64,000 nt of DNA. It comes from Acholoe squamosa (Eukaryota > Annelida > Polychaeta > Phyllodocida > Polynoidae). Below, piece by piece: positions 43,159 through 62,387 of the stretch. The position numbers were made by a program, and so were the translations under genes. The notes beneath the pieces are model-generated. The model made no database searches. It saw only the letters and a list, made by a program, of their open reading frames with translations, and was not told the origin of the DNA. Every line of letters begins with the position of its first letter. Position 1 is the stretch's first letter. The stretch lies in the NCBI GenBank assembly GCA_949317995.1, contig OX439037.1, positions 51,928,080 through 51,992,079 of the forward strand, given 5' to 3'.

Positions 43159-45480
43159 TTATTTTTCTTTTAAGATTGGTATGTCACTATATGACAGTTT
43201 TGCATGTCCAATTACGTCTGGATTTGACAACTTTCCCACAGATGCTGGTCTCTCTAGGCTTTTTAGAATTGCTTTTCGTGAAGCATAACTTGAAGGTTTC
43301 CTTAGGCGTTCGATATTGATTGATTTCTGGGTTGTTTTGCCGTCTGACAAATGTCTCAAATGTACTGTGTGTGGAGAGCACACTTCTGTGACTATATATG
43401 GTCCTGCATATGTCGGTTGAAGCTTCTTACTGGTGCTTGGTGCCAGCAAGTTGGGTACATACATATTTATTATGTCACTTGGGTTGTAGGTGGTGATAGA
43501 TCTTATTGTCTTGTCATGCCTTCGTGAGTTTGTGACAGTCTCTCAGATTATCTGAGGCCATTTTCTGAGCTGATTCTCTTTGTTTTATCATGTGTAGAAC
43601 CATTTCTTTTTCATTTTTGAATTCTGTTTTGTTAAACAGGGCCAACAATGCGTCCGTTGGTAGCAGTGCTTGTTTCCCGAAAATTACCTACCCATGCGAT
43701 TGGTCTATAGAATCCATTTTCGTCTTGTTGGGTCAGGCAAGCTCCGATTGAGTACTTTGAAGCATCAGTGAAGATTACAAATTCCTTGGAGTGATCTGCA
43801 AACTTTAGGAATGCGTCTTCGTCTATCGCTTTCTTTATTGTCTCGTATGCTCGATGGCATTCAGCTGTCCAGACAAATGGTGCGTTTGTCTGTGGTCAGT
43901 CTATAGAGTGGTGACATTACTTTTGCAAAGTCTTTGACCAATTTCTCATAGAATTGTGCCATTCCATTGAAACTTTTCACTTCGGATTTATTTTGTGGTA
44001 TTCCCGCGACTTTGAGCGGCCATATTTTGTTTGGCCATGGTGAGACTCCATTTTCAGATATTCTGAAGCCTAAGAAGTCTATTCTCTTAAATCCGAATTT
44101 ACATTTCTGTGGTTTAAATTTCAGATTTCCCTTGATCACTATTTCGTCCAAGTCTTGTAGATGTCTTTCCCAAGTTGGACTGTAAGCAGCTATATCGTCC
44201 ACGTAGGCACATGCGTTGCAGTATTTGCATTTTGCCATTAGGCGTTCCATTATGTCTTGGTATCTGAGTCCACTTATGTTCATTCCCATTGGGATTGAAT
44301 TCATTACATAGCGCTTCCCATTTGCTGAGAATGCTGTTATGTATTGTGATTCTTTGGCTAGTGGAATTTGATGGTATGTGGCAAATATATTCATTTTGCT
44401 GTAGTATTTTGCTTTTGATTCTCCAATGGTGTTTATTAGATCTTCAGCTCGTGGAAAACTGTACGAGAAGGTTTTGAGACATTTGTTGGCATTGCAATAG
44501 TCTATGACTATGCACCAACTGTCGGGCTTGGAGAGATCCATTCCTGCCTTTGGTACTAGGAATGCTGGCGAGTTGAATTCACTTGGATATTCTAGTGGTG
44601 AAATAACTCCTTGTATTATCTGGTTTTCTAGTTGTTCTCTCATTATTTCCTCTTTCCTTGGTGACAGTCTGTATGGGGGTTTGCATGCTACTTTGTTTTT
44701 GTCTTTCAGTTCTAATGTGATTGTAGAGTCTATTTTCTTCCCAATGATATTCTCTTCCCAATGATGTTCTCGTTTGTTACAAAAGCTTCTCTGTTTCTCA
44801 TTAATACTTCCTCCAGTTGTTCTTTTTGGATTGTTGACAATTCATCATTTATTTTGTATTTCGGCTTTTCATTTGGTCCTCTGAGATCTTTCAGAACTAC
44901 ATCTCCACAGTTTATTGGGGTGAAGATCGGTTGTTTTTCTTTTGAATTTTCTAGTGGTATTTGGGTTTCATCTTGTAGTGGGCTAAAAACTCCGACTGAG
45001 GTGAACTTTGGTATTTTGATTTGTTCTTCTGTGACATTTGCTATAATGACTCTTATCAAGATGTTATCTCCTTTTGGTTTGACCATGATGTGTTTCAATA
45101 CATAGTCCTTTTCGTGATGATTGTTTTCGGTTATCCCTATCACTCCTGATAGATTCACGTGTGAAGCTACAGTTCCTGTTGTTTGCAGTTCCGAGTTTGG
45201 TGGTACGATGGTATTCTTCATCAACATAATATTAGTTGATACTTGTTCCCTTGAATCATTTGCATTTGATTGAACTGCTGTATTTTCTGATGAAATTTAG
45301 TCCTAGTAATCCTACTGACTTCGCTGTTACTTTACTGCAGTCTGCTAATTGAAGTGTCATGTTGGTTGGTTGTCTGTACACATTTGGGTTCTTTTGATGT
45401 ATTTTGTGATACATGGCTTTAGTGATAAAACTTAGCATTGCTCCTGTATCTATCAATGCATTTGTTCTGATTTCTTCTGC
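43159..45480 (-). pseudogene. Gypsy-like pol remnant (protease, RT, partial RNase H, integrase end)
   Basis: Protease: IDTGAMLSF at about 45453-45425, the aspartic active site. RT: 44643-43861, open for 260 codons, with LVPKAG and VIDYCNANK, then PMGMNISG and the catalytic YVDD (about residue 148), then FLGFRISENG. RNase H: in a shifted frame FTDASKYSIGACLTQ near 43770-43725. Integrase: only the C-terminal part, MASDNLRDCHKL (about 43560) and KLQPTYAGPYIV (about 43430-43390), the GPY/F-type module. The core integrase with DDE residues is missing by deletion. Frameshifts lie near 44740, 43870 and 43500. Not functional. Confidence 0.85.
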
Positions 45481-45629
45481 TTCTAGATCTAGGACTCCGT
45501 TTTCTAATGGTGCTCAGATTTTGACTGCTGGTCCGCGTTTATGTACACGTTTCTTCAGTGTTAGAAATAATTTATTTTCATCTTCACTTTCTGTGTCCAA
45601 GTCATTTTGGTCTGAGTCTAAACTGTCTA

Positions 45630-48133
45630 TTATGGTAGTAGAGATTTCATCAAATTGTGTGGCATTGAGCGTATTGATGCCCATCGGGGATCCATCGGTG
45701 GGTCTCTTGCCGATTCTCCCTGAAACCTATTTGTCATTGCTATTTTCTTGACTGTCATTCTCACTGTTATGATCATTCTCATCTTGTGTATCCTGATTGG
45801 CATTTTCGGATTGCATATTGTTGAACCTTCTGTTGTATTTTCTGTCTTTGTCTGACTTACTACGATCGTCATTGTATTTCCTGTTATTTTCTTGCTTGTT
45901 GGAATTTCTGTTTTGGTTGTTATTTCGTCTGTCATCGTTACTACTGTAACCCTTGTTGTTGTCCCTTCTCGAATCGCGGTGATCCTTGTTGCTGTTGCGG
46001 TCTTGGTATCTTCCTCCTGATCTTGATCTAGATCCCTGATAACCTCGGTTGCCGGATCTGGATCTCTGTTTCTGCTTCTTGACTGGCGGTAGTCATTTCT
46101 GTTTTCATACCTGTCGTTTGATCTCCCGCGTCTGTTGCTGTCGCATTGTCTGTCATATTTTTTATCGTCCTTGTAACAACGGTTGTTATCTCTTGAAGAG
46201 TTCCAGTCTTTCATCTTTCATCTTGTCATCTTGTTTAGTCTCTTTTCTTCTTTTCTCTTTGATTCAATGAATTTCAGTTGGGCTTCCTGTTGTAATTCTA
46301 TTCTTACTGCTGCCCTTTCAACATCCTCTAGGGTTTTGATGCTTGTGTCGAAGCGCAGTAAGCTTGCCATATCGTCTCCTAGACCCTTAATCATGGCTTC
46401 TAGCTTACCTGCATTGTTCTGGTCACTGTTATTCAGTAATATTTGCATTTCTGTGCAGTATTGTGAGATTGTTTCATTGGGTTGACGCTTTCTGTTTCTC
46501 CAGCCTTCCATGATGCTTTGTTGGGTCTCGCCCTTGAAGTGTGGGAGAAATTCAGTGTAGATAATTTCTGGATTGTCCAGCTTGTAATCGTCATCTCTGG
46601 CATTGTTATCGAACCATGCTAGTGCCTTGCCATCTAGGCAACTTCTTAGTATGTTTCCGTGCTTCTTTTCGTCTCCTTCTGCTATTGCTTTTAGATAGAA
46701 CTTGAAATTCTTTATGAATGTGTCGGCATTCATAGCACCTGTTGTGTGTGAGAATTTCTCTGGTGGTTTGATATGGTTAGATATGCGGTTGTTGGTTGGC
46801 GGTGGTGCTGAGTTAGTGTGTATTACTACTCTATTTCCGTGTGTGTCAAAATATCCTTCGATAACGTTCTGCTGTCGGTATGGTGGTGGTTGACTATTTT
46901 GTTGGGGGTTTGGATGGCCTTGTGGCTGACTGACTTGATCAGTCATTTGTGATCTATTTCTTGGTCCCTGTTGGTGATTTTCTGGCTTTCCAGGGCTTCT
47001 ACTCTGCTGGTTGGGGCATCCCATATTGCCACTTATGACTGGGGTACCTAGGTACACATTGTCATACACCGCGCCGTGTTTATAGCTTTCACTGACTGTC
47101 TAGATCTGTGATTCTATCATCCATGTTGGCTATTTCAGCGATTTCCGATTTCCTCCAGTTTAGCCTCTCTCTTCCTTCTTCTAATGATAGATTTGCTTTG
47201 GTACCCTTCTCTGTATGTTGCCTTATGGGATTAAATTTAGCTTCTGCACCTGTTCCTAGGTTTATATAATCGTGCTCTGATAGCGTATCTACATTACCAA
47301 TTGTTGGCAATCTTGCTGTATAATTGGTGTCTTTTGGTCTTGTGCCTGTGCCTATGTAGTTTGCGTTGGCATTGGTTGTAATTGTCTTTGATAATACGAT
47401 ATCTGCTGCCAAGTCGCCTAGTTTTCTTATGGCTTCATCGCTTACTTTCGATAAATTGTTTAACGCTGGCTGGTTATGTGCCAGATATATGGGCATGATA
47501 CCTATGATAGAACTTGTGCTAGCATGAACTATGGAGAGGGGTGTAATTTGTGATGGGGTTTTAATTTTTTCTTTGTATTTGAAATTGTTTCTGTAATTGG
47601 TTTTGGAGGTTTCGGTCAGATGTGCGATCTGCTATTGGGGTTGAAGTGGGTGGTATAAATCTTTGCGGTAAAGGTGGTGCAGGATATTGGCTTTGTGTGT
47701 GTGGGAATATTGGCGAAGGTGTTGAAGATGCGCTGTTTGTGTCTGAAACAGTGTTTTCTTCGAGTATGATTTCTTGTTCTGTCAATGTTACATCTGCAGC
47801 TGTGCTGTTTGAGTTGTTATTGTCTATAATTTGTGAATTACCGAATTCTATGGGGCTGGTGTTTAAGTCTAATTGTTGTTCATTTGTGTTAGTATCAAAA
47901 TTTATAGTGGTACTTAGCTCATCGTGGTTCGACATCTGGTCATGTTGAATGATGGCCTCTCTTGTAGTGGTGTTGTTTTCAATAGTCTCTAGATAATCTA
48001 ATACTCTCTTTTGTATGGAAACTCCTCTTTGTAATGTGTATTTGAGTCTACTTCTTCTAATTTTTCTTCTAAATGACTTGCGTTGAGCAACAGTGGTATT
48101 TCGAGGATTGTATCTTGAATTTTGATCATTCAT
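45630..48133 (-). pseudogene. Gypsy-like gag region, broken into several frames
   Basis: 48133-47561 is a basic then S/T/P/N-rich leader domain. 47496-47089 is a helical segment of 135 codons. 47069-46218 (283 codons) contains the retrotransposon gag core: FIKNFKFYLKAIAEG, then CLDGKALAWFDNNA, then FLPHFKGETQQSIMEGW. 46214-45630 is a highly basic R/D/N-rich part, likely nucleic-acid binding, with a frame change inside. I saw no CCHC knuckle. Stops between the pieces may be frameshifts or decay. Confidence 0.75.
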
Positions 48134-48300
48134 AATTCATGAACTATAGACGGGTTCTCCACCAAAATGTCAGGTCGAGACATCCTTTTTAATATGATGA
48201 TTCTCGATGACATTGATGAAGAGATAACTCAAGAACCCGTAGATACAGTTTATATATCTTTATTGCATAGGCTTGACAATTGATGTTTTGAAATGAACAA
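48134..48300 (-). promoter_or_regulatory. Likely 5' LTR end and primer-binding leader of the Gypsy-like element
   Basis: On the - strand, ...CTGACA is followed by TTTTGGTGGAGAACCCG (about 48171-48151), a plausible LTR end and primer-binding site just before the gag ATG at 48133. Upstream in that orientation AATAAAG (about 48263-48257) and TATATAAA (about 48255-48248) resemble LTR signals. The outer LTR edge was not found. Confidence 0.4.
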
Positions 48301-49160
48301 TACTTCTCGCTTGGCTAATGAGGCGATACACATTTCCATTGTGAGAGATTCCATACTCAACTTACAATATAATGAATAAGTCCTTCCGTGTCATGATGAC
48401 GGTTTCCATCGTGCACTCTGATACTACCATAGGAAGTCTGGTTCCAGGCTTGGCATGCCTGTATATCAGTTAACCTATAGGGTGCAGCACATGTAAAGCG
48501 CTGCATGGCTATGCTATTGTATACCGGAAGGTGGCGCTGCACAACCTGCGTCCGAGCTGGGTGACCGTCGGGGCTGCTTCTGATTCTACTAATAGGGATA
48601 TGGGTATCCTGTCCCATGGGCTTGCTAGGTCTGGTTCACACTGGAATGAACCGGTCTATGGGCCTTACTATAGGATCCCCCTGCATGATGGTTGTCATGC
48701 ATTGTGGTTATCCTATGTGATGGGTGTCCTGCCTAATGGTTGTCCCTTGTATGTTCTTTATACATTCTGGACTATTAGTGATATGGTTTACATGTAAATG
48801 TTTTAGTGGGGTCTAATTGTACAGAAAGGTGAAATACAGGTGGTTAATAGGTAGAGGCAATAATTGTATAAGAATTACTATAGGGTGAGATTTATAATGA
48901 ATTTAATGTATGTATTATGCTGACACCTGGCTCCTTTTCAAACAAAAGACATAAGGCTAAGTAGTGTGTGACTCGCACTGCAGCTACTGATGAAATTGGT
49001 CTTGAGAAGTGGAACCCCCTTTTCAATTTCTTGCATTTCAATAGAAAAATAATAGATTGATGATAATAACTCTGGGAAGTGATCCTTTTACCTTAATTAT
49101 ACTTCAGTAAATCAATACAATTGAGTGTGATATGATGTTGTACAATGTGGTGCAACACAA
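48301..49160. other. Non-coding interval, no gene seen
   Basis: Possibly includes the rest of the LTR of the - strand element. Nothing else recognised. Confidence 0.35.
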
Positions 49161-49167
49161 GTCGATG

Positions 49168-49329
49168 TTGGGGGGGGCGCAAAATATTTTGACCCCTCCT
49201 GAGGGGGGGGGGCAAAAATATTTTGTCACCTCTCAAAGGGGGGGGGGCGAAAAATATTTTTAGGGGTCAAAACAAAAACTCACCAACCCCCCAACCCCCA
49301 CCCGTTGTTAAAAAATGAACACTCCCTAA
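49168..49329. mobile_element. Truncated G-run MITE (TAA target site family)
   Basis: The right end 'cccgttgttaaaaaatgaac' then ACTCCC and TAA (49327-49329) matches the end of 62388-62715. Internal 'gaccccctcctgagggggg' and 'aaaatatttt' blocks repeat. The left end is absent. Confidence 0.6.
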
Positions 49330-51495
49330 TAGGTCTGAAGTTGGGAAGGGGTGTGGGAGTTTGTGAGGATACACTTAGTTACTGTGGGTTGTGCTTTATT
49401 GAAGGGCAGTCAATGTTCTAGTCATGTTGGTACCAGGTATTCCTAACAATGTGTTACACCAGACTACTGTACACATGGCTGTTATGTATTTTTCAAAAAA
49501 GAAAAAAGAAAAATTGAAATTTTTTGCACTTTTCTTTTTTTTTTGGGGGGGGGCATTTTTGACATTTTGCTAAAAAAAACCTGAAAACTGTCATCCCTGC
49601 AAATGAATAAATGAAATTTAGTCTACAACACTTTGGTCTGCAATGTGCGGCTAACTGCAGTACACCCACCTTCAGTGATAATAGTCTTGAGGCTATTTCA
49701 GGTTTTCAAAAGTGTATGATTTAAGTACACTTTATTACTCTTTTGTCAAAAGGTGATTACGATCTCTTCCAAATCACAAAACTTCCTTATACATACTATG
49801 GTTCCATTAAGTTGGGGGGGGGGGCAGACAGCTCAAATGTTATTATTTAACTTTATGAAAAAAGGAGTGAAAAATATTCCCAAAACCCTCTTCGGCTTCT
49901 TCGGCACTAGGTTAATTTAAAAATCCAGAAGTCAGCAATTTGATTAGTCGATGTTCTGACTCTTTCGAGTCTTCATCAGGACTAACTTTATGCTGGTGTG
50001 GAGAGCAGCAAAAGATAAGACAGTTGGATATGGGTAAGTTGTACCCATCATAACAATACATTATCAGTGTGTGTTTGCCACCTTTGTCATAACCAGCAAA
50101 GTTCAAATGGTGGACCCACTGGATATGGGTCTAGGCTCCTATATGTGAGCATGAAATGAAGGTAGCCCACTTTTCATTATCCCTAGATTTGTATGTGGTC
50201 CCGTGTACAGAACAAATCAACAAGTTTACTTTCTTTATATGAAAATAGGTTTATTCATCCGACGATGCATATCAAAGCAGTCTTCCTTCGTGATTTATAT
50301 AGACCAACAGTTAGGGGAAAATAGAAACAATACAATATGAAACTATATCATGCCATGTATTATTTTCAAATCATTTTCAACGTTTTGAGAGGAAGTATTC
50401 ATCAGGCATACTTCCATTCCCGACACTGGAAACTGTGTTTGTATGTTTCGTAACATTTATACAGCAGTTTCACATAAACATTAACCAAAAGGGTTGCCCC
50501 ATGGAAGTCGCGATCTTACCTCAGAAGGGTTGCCTCGTGGAAGTCGCTATCTTGACTATTTGTAGGATGTAGTGGTTCATGTATGCTACACATAAATCAT
50601 TGTCCATGAGAAGCGCACTGTACATCAAGCATGTACTGTATATATACTATTACATTCAGAGCTTTGTTGGTAATGTAATGCATAGAAAAATATAAGATAA
50701 ACCATTGAACATATTCTCAGCGATTCATAGCAACTGCCTCTATAATTATATGTACAAAGGACAGGTGAAGAAAAAACGCCTATAAAAATGATATGTTTTT
50801 TTTTATTATAAGTTTATCAATTTTAAATATAAATACGTTCGACATGGTATATATTGAAAAGTGGGTTCAAAGATGGAACTGCTGAGCTGACTGTGTCATG
50901 GGAGTAATCAGATCTGTTATTTCCTGCCATGTTTCATATCTTTGATTTGGTCATGGTAATATAAAAACAGCTGGGTAATGACAGAATCTGCCATAGAATC
51001 TGCGATACATGTACACTCACTACACTGGTTACACTCATACTCCTAATTGAAACTCGTCTACTCACATTTCAACTGATGTTACAGCTTGATCTACATGATG
51101 CGTCTGCATTAAACCCAAATATGCCTATCGTGGTAGCATTATGATCTATATATTTTGTCATAAACATCGTCTGATGTATGACAAGTTGCCAAGTACACAG
51201 TAGCAAATTTTACAGACATGTATGGAGACAGGGTATATTAAAATTTTAACTACATTTACATATACCCGGTAAACACTATCAGCTTTGGTTTCAATAGCCT
51301 ACGCCCTGAGAGACTTTGGGTACAATTCAGTGAATATTCACCTTTCATGCTTTTCAAGTTTTAACTCAAGACTTCTTCTAAGAACATATCTATCTATAGA
51401 ATCTCACAGATATATAATTGACAAGAACCGACATTGTATAATATTCAAACCTTAAATTGCACAATTTCCTTCGAGCACTATGAACTAATCCAAAG
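49330..51495. other. Non-coding interval, no gene seen
   Basis: AT-rich with homopolymer runs. Two 'cttcatcagg'-type words occur in the stretches around 49960 and 50397; words like this are common in invertebrate repeats, but no element borders were found. Confidence 0.4.
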
Positions 51496-51747
51496 TACTG
51501 TAATCTCCCGCGTATAAGGCGCGTCTTATACGCCAAACAAAATGCTGCTGAGTCTTATACGTGGGAGGGACATTGCCTTGAGTTTGGTGTGCGCCTTATA
51601 GGGGGGGGGGGGTAATTTTACTATAGAACAGTACTAAATTAACAAAAATCTGCCCTTAGAGGTGCGCCTTATACGTGGAATTGCATTCTCTTAGTTGGGG
51701 ATGGGCCTTATATGCGACCTGCGCCTTATACGTGGGAGATTACGGTA
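51496..51747. mobile_element. TIR element (TA target site), near the 3' side of cathepsin L
   Basis: CTGTAATCTCCCGCG at 51498 and GTGGGAGATTACGG ending at 51745, with TA flanks. Interior 'gtgcgccttata' and 'aacagtactaaattaaca' match the fragment at 27948-28073. Confidence 0.85.
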
Positions 51748-52368
51748 ACACAATATTGTTTCATTTATTCAATATGTAATCTTTCTTTCACTGATAAAAT
51801 TCCTGTTTTCTTTTCAAATGGGTGGATAATTATTCTACATTCACAAAACCAACACCTTTGCTATATACATAGTTTACAAACAAACGTTACTAGCCTGCAA
51901 AAGTTCGGTTGACATGCTGAGAAGTAGCGGATGCTTTTCGTTTTCTATTTTATTTCCGCCCCTCCCTTCGCGCCTGCCTTATTATTCTTTTATCATCTGT
52001 TAGGTGAGTCAAAGTAGGAAACGAAAGTCCAAACCTAAAACATTTCGTTTTGTGCCTATAATAATCTGGACAACTCTAAAAAACATATCTTGAAGCCTAA
52101 TTCTAGCTCGACATCAGTTTGGTTCAGGAAAGTCTTTTTGCATCTATTACCGTACTATTGTTGTTGAGCAGTAACTTTCCCTACATTTTTGGAGTGACGA
52201 TATAGGTGGGACGGGTGTCTTGCATTGTGCAGTGCGGCAACAAGTTATATTTGTTATAACAAGACATTCCTTGTAATCACAGAGCACTGACATTACTGGT
52301 AGAAGTACGGTAGTAGGAAGGGCAGGCGTGGCCTACCTCTCCTTGTCATCACAGTGATCTAGGTGGCT

Positions 52369-58744
<6,376 letters not shown>

Positions 58745-58837
58745 CTGGAAGAAAACATACATTGTCACCATTTGGATGTTTTGTGTTACATGAGATAAAT
58801 AAAAAAAAAATGAAAATTGCTTCACATTCAGAGCTCC

Positions 58838-58839
58838 TC

Positions 58840-58884
<45 letters not shown>

Positions 58885-58886
58885 TA
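58838..58886. repeat. Microsatellite (CTGT)n(CT)n
   Basis: About eight 'ctgt' units run into about six 'ct' units, about 95 bp upstream of the cathepsin L exon acceptor. Confidence 0.9.
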
Positions 58887-58889
58887 ATT

Positions 58890-60318
58890 GGTGCGGGTTA
58901 TCTCTTAAAATAATTTCTTGAAGGTATAGGCCGGGGGTATAGGCAGATTTACTTGGGTAAGAACCACAAACTGTAAGCAAAGCAAACTTCCTGTTTTGGT
59001 CTCAAGATAGAGTGTATTGATATGCTCATTGACAACACGCGAACAGTCAAATCCACAATGAACCCTGAGCTTTTACCTTTACTGTTGTATTTTAAATTGG
59101 GAGGTGGGTGGAGGTGTAAACTACAAACTAGCTACCATGCCATAACAGTAGCAACACTAACAGAGTATCTTTGGTCTGAAATGAAAAGACTGCATATGAA
59201 ATAGCCATGGATTTAAAATGACTTTGGGTCTGAATGCATTGGGGAAAGGCAAGATAGATGTTCGAATATTAAAATATTTCCGTCCATTCACTGCTGAAAT
59301 CTTATGGTACAACTGGTTCCAATGGTGTTACCTGTTCTGAACACTTATCTAGTCAATTTACAATTTATTTTATTCACATCCTCATCAGAGGTAAAGGAAA
59401 GAAAACAAGAAAAGAAATCAGCTCTAGCCGATAGATACAATGGTCAGTACCATTTGACAAAAAAGGTTGAACCATACCAAGGTAGCAAATTGTCCAATGG
59501 GCGCGGCCACTGCTGACTCTGGTTAGCAGCAATTATCACTGATAAGTTGTCAGATGGGTACTACCTGCCCGATAGGACCCGTAGTGAATAGTTGGGGTGA
59601 CAATTTAAATTAATCCCGCTATTAAAGTTGGTATACCAAGATTGCAGATTCCTTAGTAGGGAGCACCATTGCTGGATATGGTACCCGGAGAGATAAACAT
59701 TGATAACAATCAGCATGATGGATACCATGTGTTATGTAATGCACCCTAAAAGTCTGCACAGAATGAAGGGAACTATCTCATTGGTCAATAAAGTATTCCG
59801 CTAGGTCGGGATATACATTTTGTATCAGTATCTGTTGAAACCTGTTGTCTACACTACATTGTATTCATCGAACTTGTGGGCGTCAGGGAGTACATCACGT
59901 GCACTCTCCTAAAACCACATCCATGTGTCCATCAGTGGTGGGTGGCACACAATATATGACTCACCTATGGACCTTGTCACGAGTTCCGTCTACACCCCTC
60001 TATCATCACCACCACTTTACTGGTAACTGGAAGTAGACCATACCTTTCAGGATATAGAAAACTAAAGATCTACTTTAGTGTTTTATTATATTATATATCT
60101 ATCTAGCGATAGTTATACCAGTGGAATGTAAAATCAACCAATGAAATAATTCCCTCTATTCACTGCGGAATTCGTAGGGGGCAACTGGTGTCCGATAACT
60201 CTTATCAGTGATGACTTACTAGGGACCATCTATTAATTACATACACATATGTTTGCCAAAATTTGTAACCGAAACCATGTATATCTGGCCCTTTTTCAAC
60301 TTTTTTTTTATGTTGATG
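58890..60318. other. Upstream of cathepsin L, no gene seen
   Basis: No coding sequence recognised. The cathepsin L promoter and 5' non-coding exon could lie here or further right; no clear TATA box with supporting features was found. Confidence 0.4.
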
Positions 60319-60590
60319 TAAGGGAGTGATCATTTTTTAACAACAGGGGGGGGCTGGTGGGTTTGCGCGCAGACGCGCGAAAAAAAATTGTCAATCCCCC
60401 CTCTAGAGGGTATAAATTTTTTTTTACCCCCCCCCCCATAAGAGGTGAAAATTGCATGCAAAAGTGCCCTTTTAACCTATAGTAATGCGCAGGGTTTTCC
60501 ACTGAAAACAGGTGAAATTATATTGACCCCCCCATCTGAGGGATTGAAAAAATTCTGACCCCCCCCTCAAACCCATCAGCCCCCCCAAAT
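60319..60590. mobile_element. G-run MITE (TAA target site family), right end lost
   Basis: TAA then GGGAGTGATCATTTTTTAAC begins the copy at 60322. The interior 'ggttttccactgaaaacagg' matches the 62.4 kb copy in reverse orientation. It stops at 'aaacccatcagccccc' without the outer 'gttgttaaaaaat' and CACTCCC. Confidence 0.7.
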
Positions 60591-60711
60591 TTATGCAATA
60601 GATGTTCAGGACTACAAGAGAAAAGAGAGTTCCAAGAGAAAAGTAGTATGCTCCTAGACAACACCCTACAGTTGCTTCAAAACACCCTTGATTCAGACTC
60701 CAGAACTCAGG

Positions 60712-61282
60712 GGATACGTCCGTGTCTCACAGCGCCTGGATTCAGAAGGCGCTGTGTTCGCGTCCTCTGCGACCCCGTACGTCCGTGCGTAACAAATGCC
60801 TTTATTTACATTCTATTTTGGCATGTCAGCGATGCTGCTACAATATTTGAACCATAAGAGCCTACTTCCATGATAACAATCTAGCCTTACACAAGAAATG
60901 ATTGTATAATTTTAAGATTTAAAGGAGTAATAGTTGTTTGAAATCAGTCAAGAATGGCCTTGAGAAATTGTTGGCCACCATCTTGCTTTTGGGTTGTTTT
61001 GATTTGAGCATCTGTAGTCTCAAACCTTTGTGTATAAAATCTACTAAATATTGGTATATGATATACATTATATATCTATTTTTTTTTTCTTGTCCAAACC
61101 CTATACATTTCCACTCAACAGTAGGAAGAGAAAGCCATCTTTTGAAAAACATAACAAAACAGGGGGTTTGAGGCTCAAGCCACTTCCAGCCACTTTTGGC
61201 GGATCCAAATAACGTGATATCAGTGCCATATAGCGCTAGCGGCCACTAGGCACGGAGAGCGCCAGCGGGTTTCGGTGTACTC
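60712..61282 (-). repeat. Dispersed repeat of about 570 bp, copy 2
   Basis: Reverse-complement copy of 41948-42512. It ends 'gcgggtttcggtgta' at 61282 and begins 'gtacgtccgtgtctcaca' region at about 60717. Differences are few but include small insertions. Confidence 0.8.
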
Positions 61283-62046
61283 AGGGGACAAATGGTCAGC
61301 ACCTCTGCACCTCAACACTACCTTGATGCTCCTGGCATGGTTGCCATGCTCGCCTCACCTTATCAACTACGGTTGATGGGGGGGGGGGGATCTCCAGTTA
61401 CATGATGTCATAATCAACAAAAATGTATTGTCACCAAGGCACCAGTGCTGGTTACTGGTGACTCCAGGTGCCGGAGGAGTGATACTCTCCAGGCCTAGGA
61501 ACTAGAACTCCAAGCAGTTACTTAGAGAATATTAAACAATTGTTCAATATGGGTGAAGATCAAGGTTTCGATCCCATTGGATCTCATCAGGTGTATACTG
61601 AGGTAAAATCAAGGCATGTACTGTTCCTCCCTAAAAGATTTTAACATTTAGAGGTACATTATTCAGGTTAGACCTAGAATAAAGAGAAGGGTTGGAGACA
61701 CTTGATATATTTCCAATAATCTGATAAATTATGAATATATCTAGTTGGTGATGATACATTATTAGTTTCCAGAATGGACAACTGTTGGGTAATTGATAAT
61801 TAGACCAGTATAAGCTGTCAGGCTGGAGGGGCCTCACAATGATCTCATAGTGGGTTGTGGTCCCATCCGGTATACAAAAAAAAAAAAAAAAATTGATTCA
61901 GACTCCAAGTACCTCTATGTGAACATAATGCGTATGCCTTAGATCCCCCCTTCCCCAGTACGCATTTAGCTTAACCCCCCCCCCCCCCCAACAACTCCCA
62001 TGGTGAATATGTAATCTATGGATGGTTTCCTAAAAGTAAAGGTGAC
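61283..62046. other. Non-coding interval, no gene seen
   Basis: Contains homopolymer runs (G at 61379, A at 61877, C at about 61976). No gene recognised. Confidence 0.4.
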
Positions 62047-62198
62047 TGCAGACGGGCCGAACTCGGTCGGTAGTTAGGGAAAGGAGCGCCGATCCGATCG
62101 GGAAGATCAAACATGTTTGATACTGACCGACTGGATTGGACGTCCTCGCAGACGCTCCCGATCGTCACGATCGGCCGATCGAGTCGGGCCCGTCTGCA
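62047..62198. mobile_element. Short GC-rich foldback/MITE-like element
   Basis: TGCAGACGGGCCGAACTCGG at 62047 faces GAGTCGGGCCCGTCTGCA ending at 62198, an imperfect 20 bp inverted terminal repeat on a 152 bp segment. It is rich in 'cgatcg' words, unlike its surroundings. Target duplication not clear, so superfamily unknown. Confidence 0.5.
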
Positions 62199-62387
62199 AC
62201 CCCCTTAACCAGCTCCAACAATGGCTGTGCCCACTGGACATTCCACACCCTCGGTGTACATCATAAACCATGGCTCCCAACACTTACACTGTTACATTTA
62301 CAGATCCTGTCCGTAGACTTAAGACCGAGACTAGGCTATTAGTGGCATTAGTGACAGTTCAGTGGATTTTATCTCTTTGTGATATAT

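Larger units (their letters stand above)
38660..48260 (-). mobile_element. Decayed Gypsy/errantivirus-like retroelement with env-like ORFs
   Basis: Read on the - strand, the order is leader (about 48170-48134), gag (48133-46218), a basic linker, protease (about 45456), RT (44643-43861), the start of RNase H (about 43870-43680), the end of integrase (about 43650-43159), then a gap of about 3 kb, then env-like ORFs (40106-38664). That order is the gag-pol-env plan of envelope-bearing Gypsy elements. RNase H and integrase are joined by a deletion near 43680, several frameshifts break pol, and a dispersed repeat (41948-42512) sits between pol and env. Whether env and pol belong to one insertion is inferred from order, orientation and spacing. 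The 3' LTR was not identified. Confidence 0.7.

Noticed and set aside
49912-50106. 64-codon - strand ORF ending with DEDSKESEHRLIKLL
   Set aside because: Looks like a scrap of a dispersed repeat; no reverse transcriptase or nuclease motif near it, so no class can be given.
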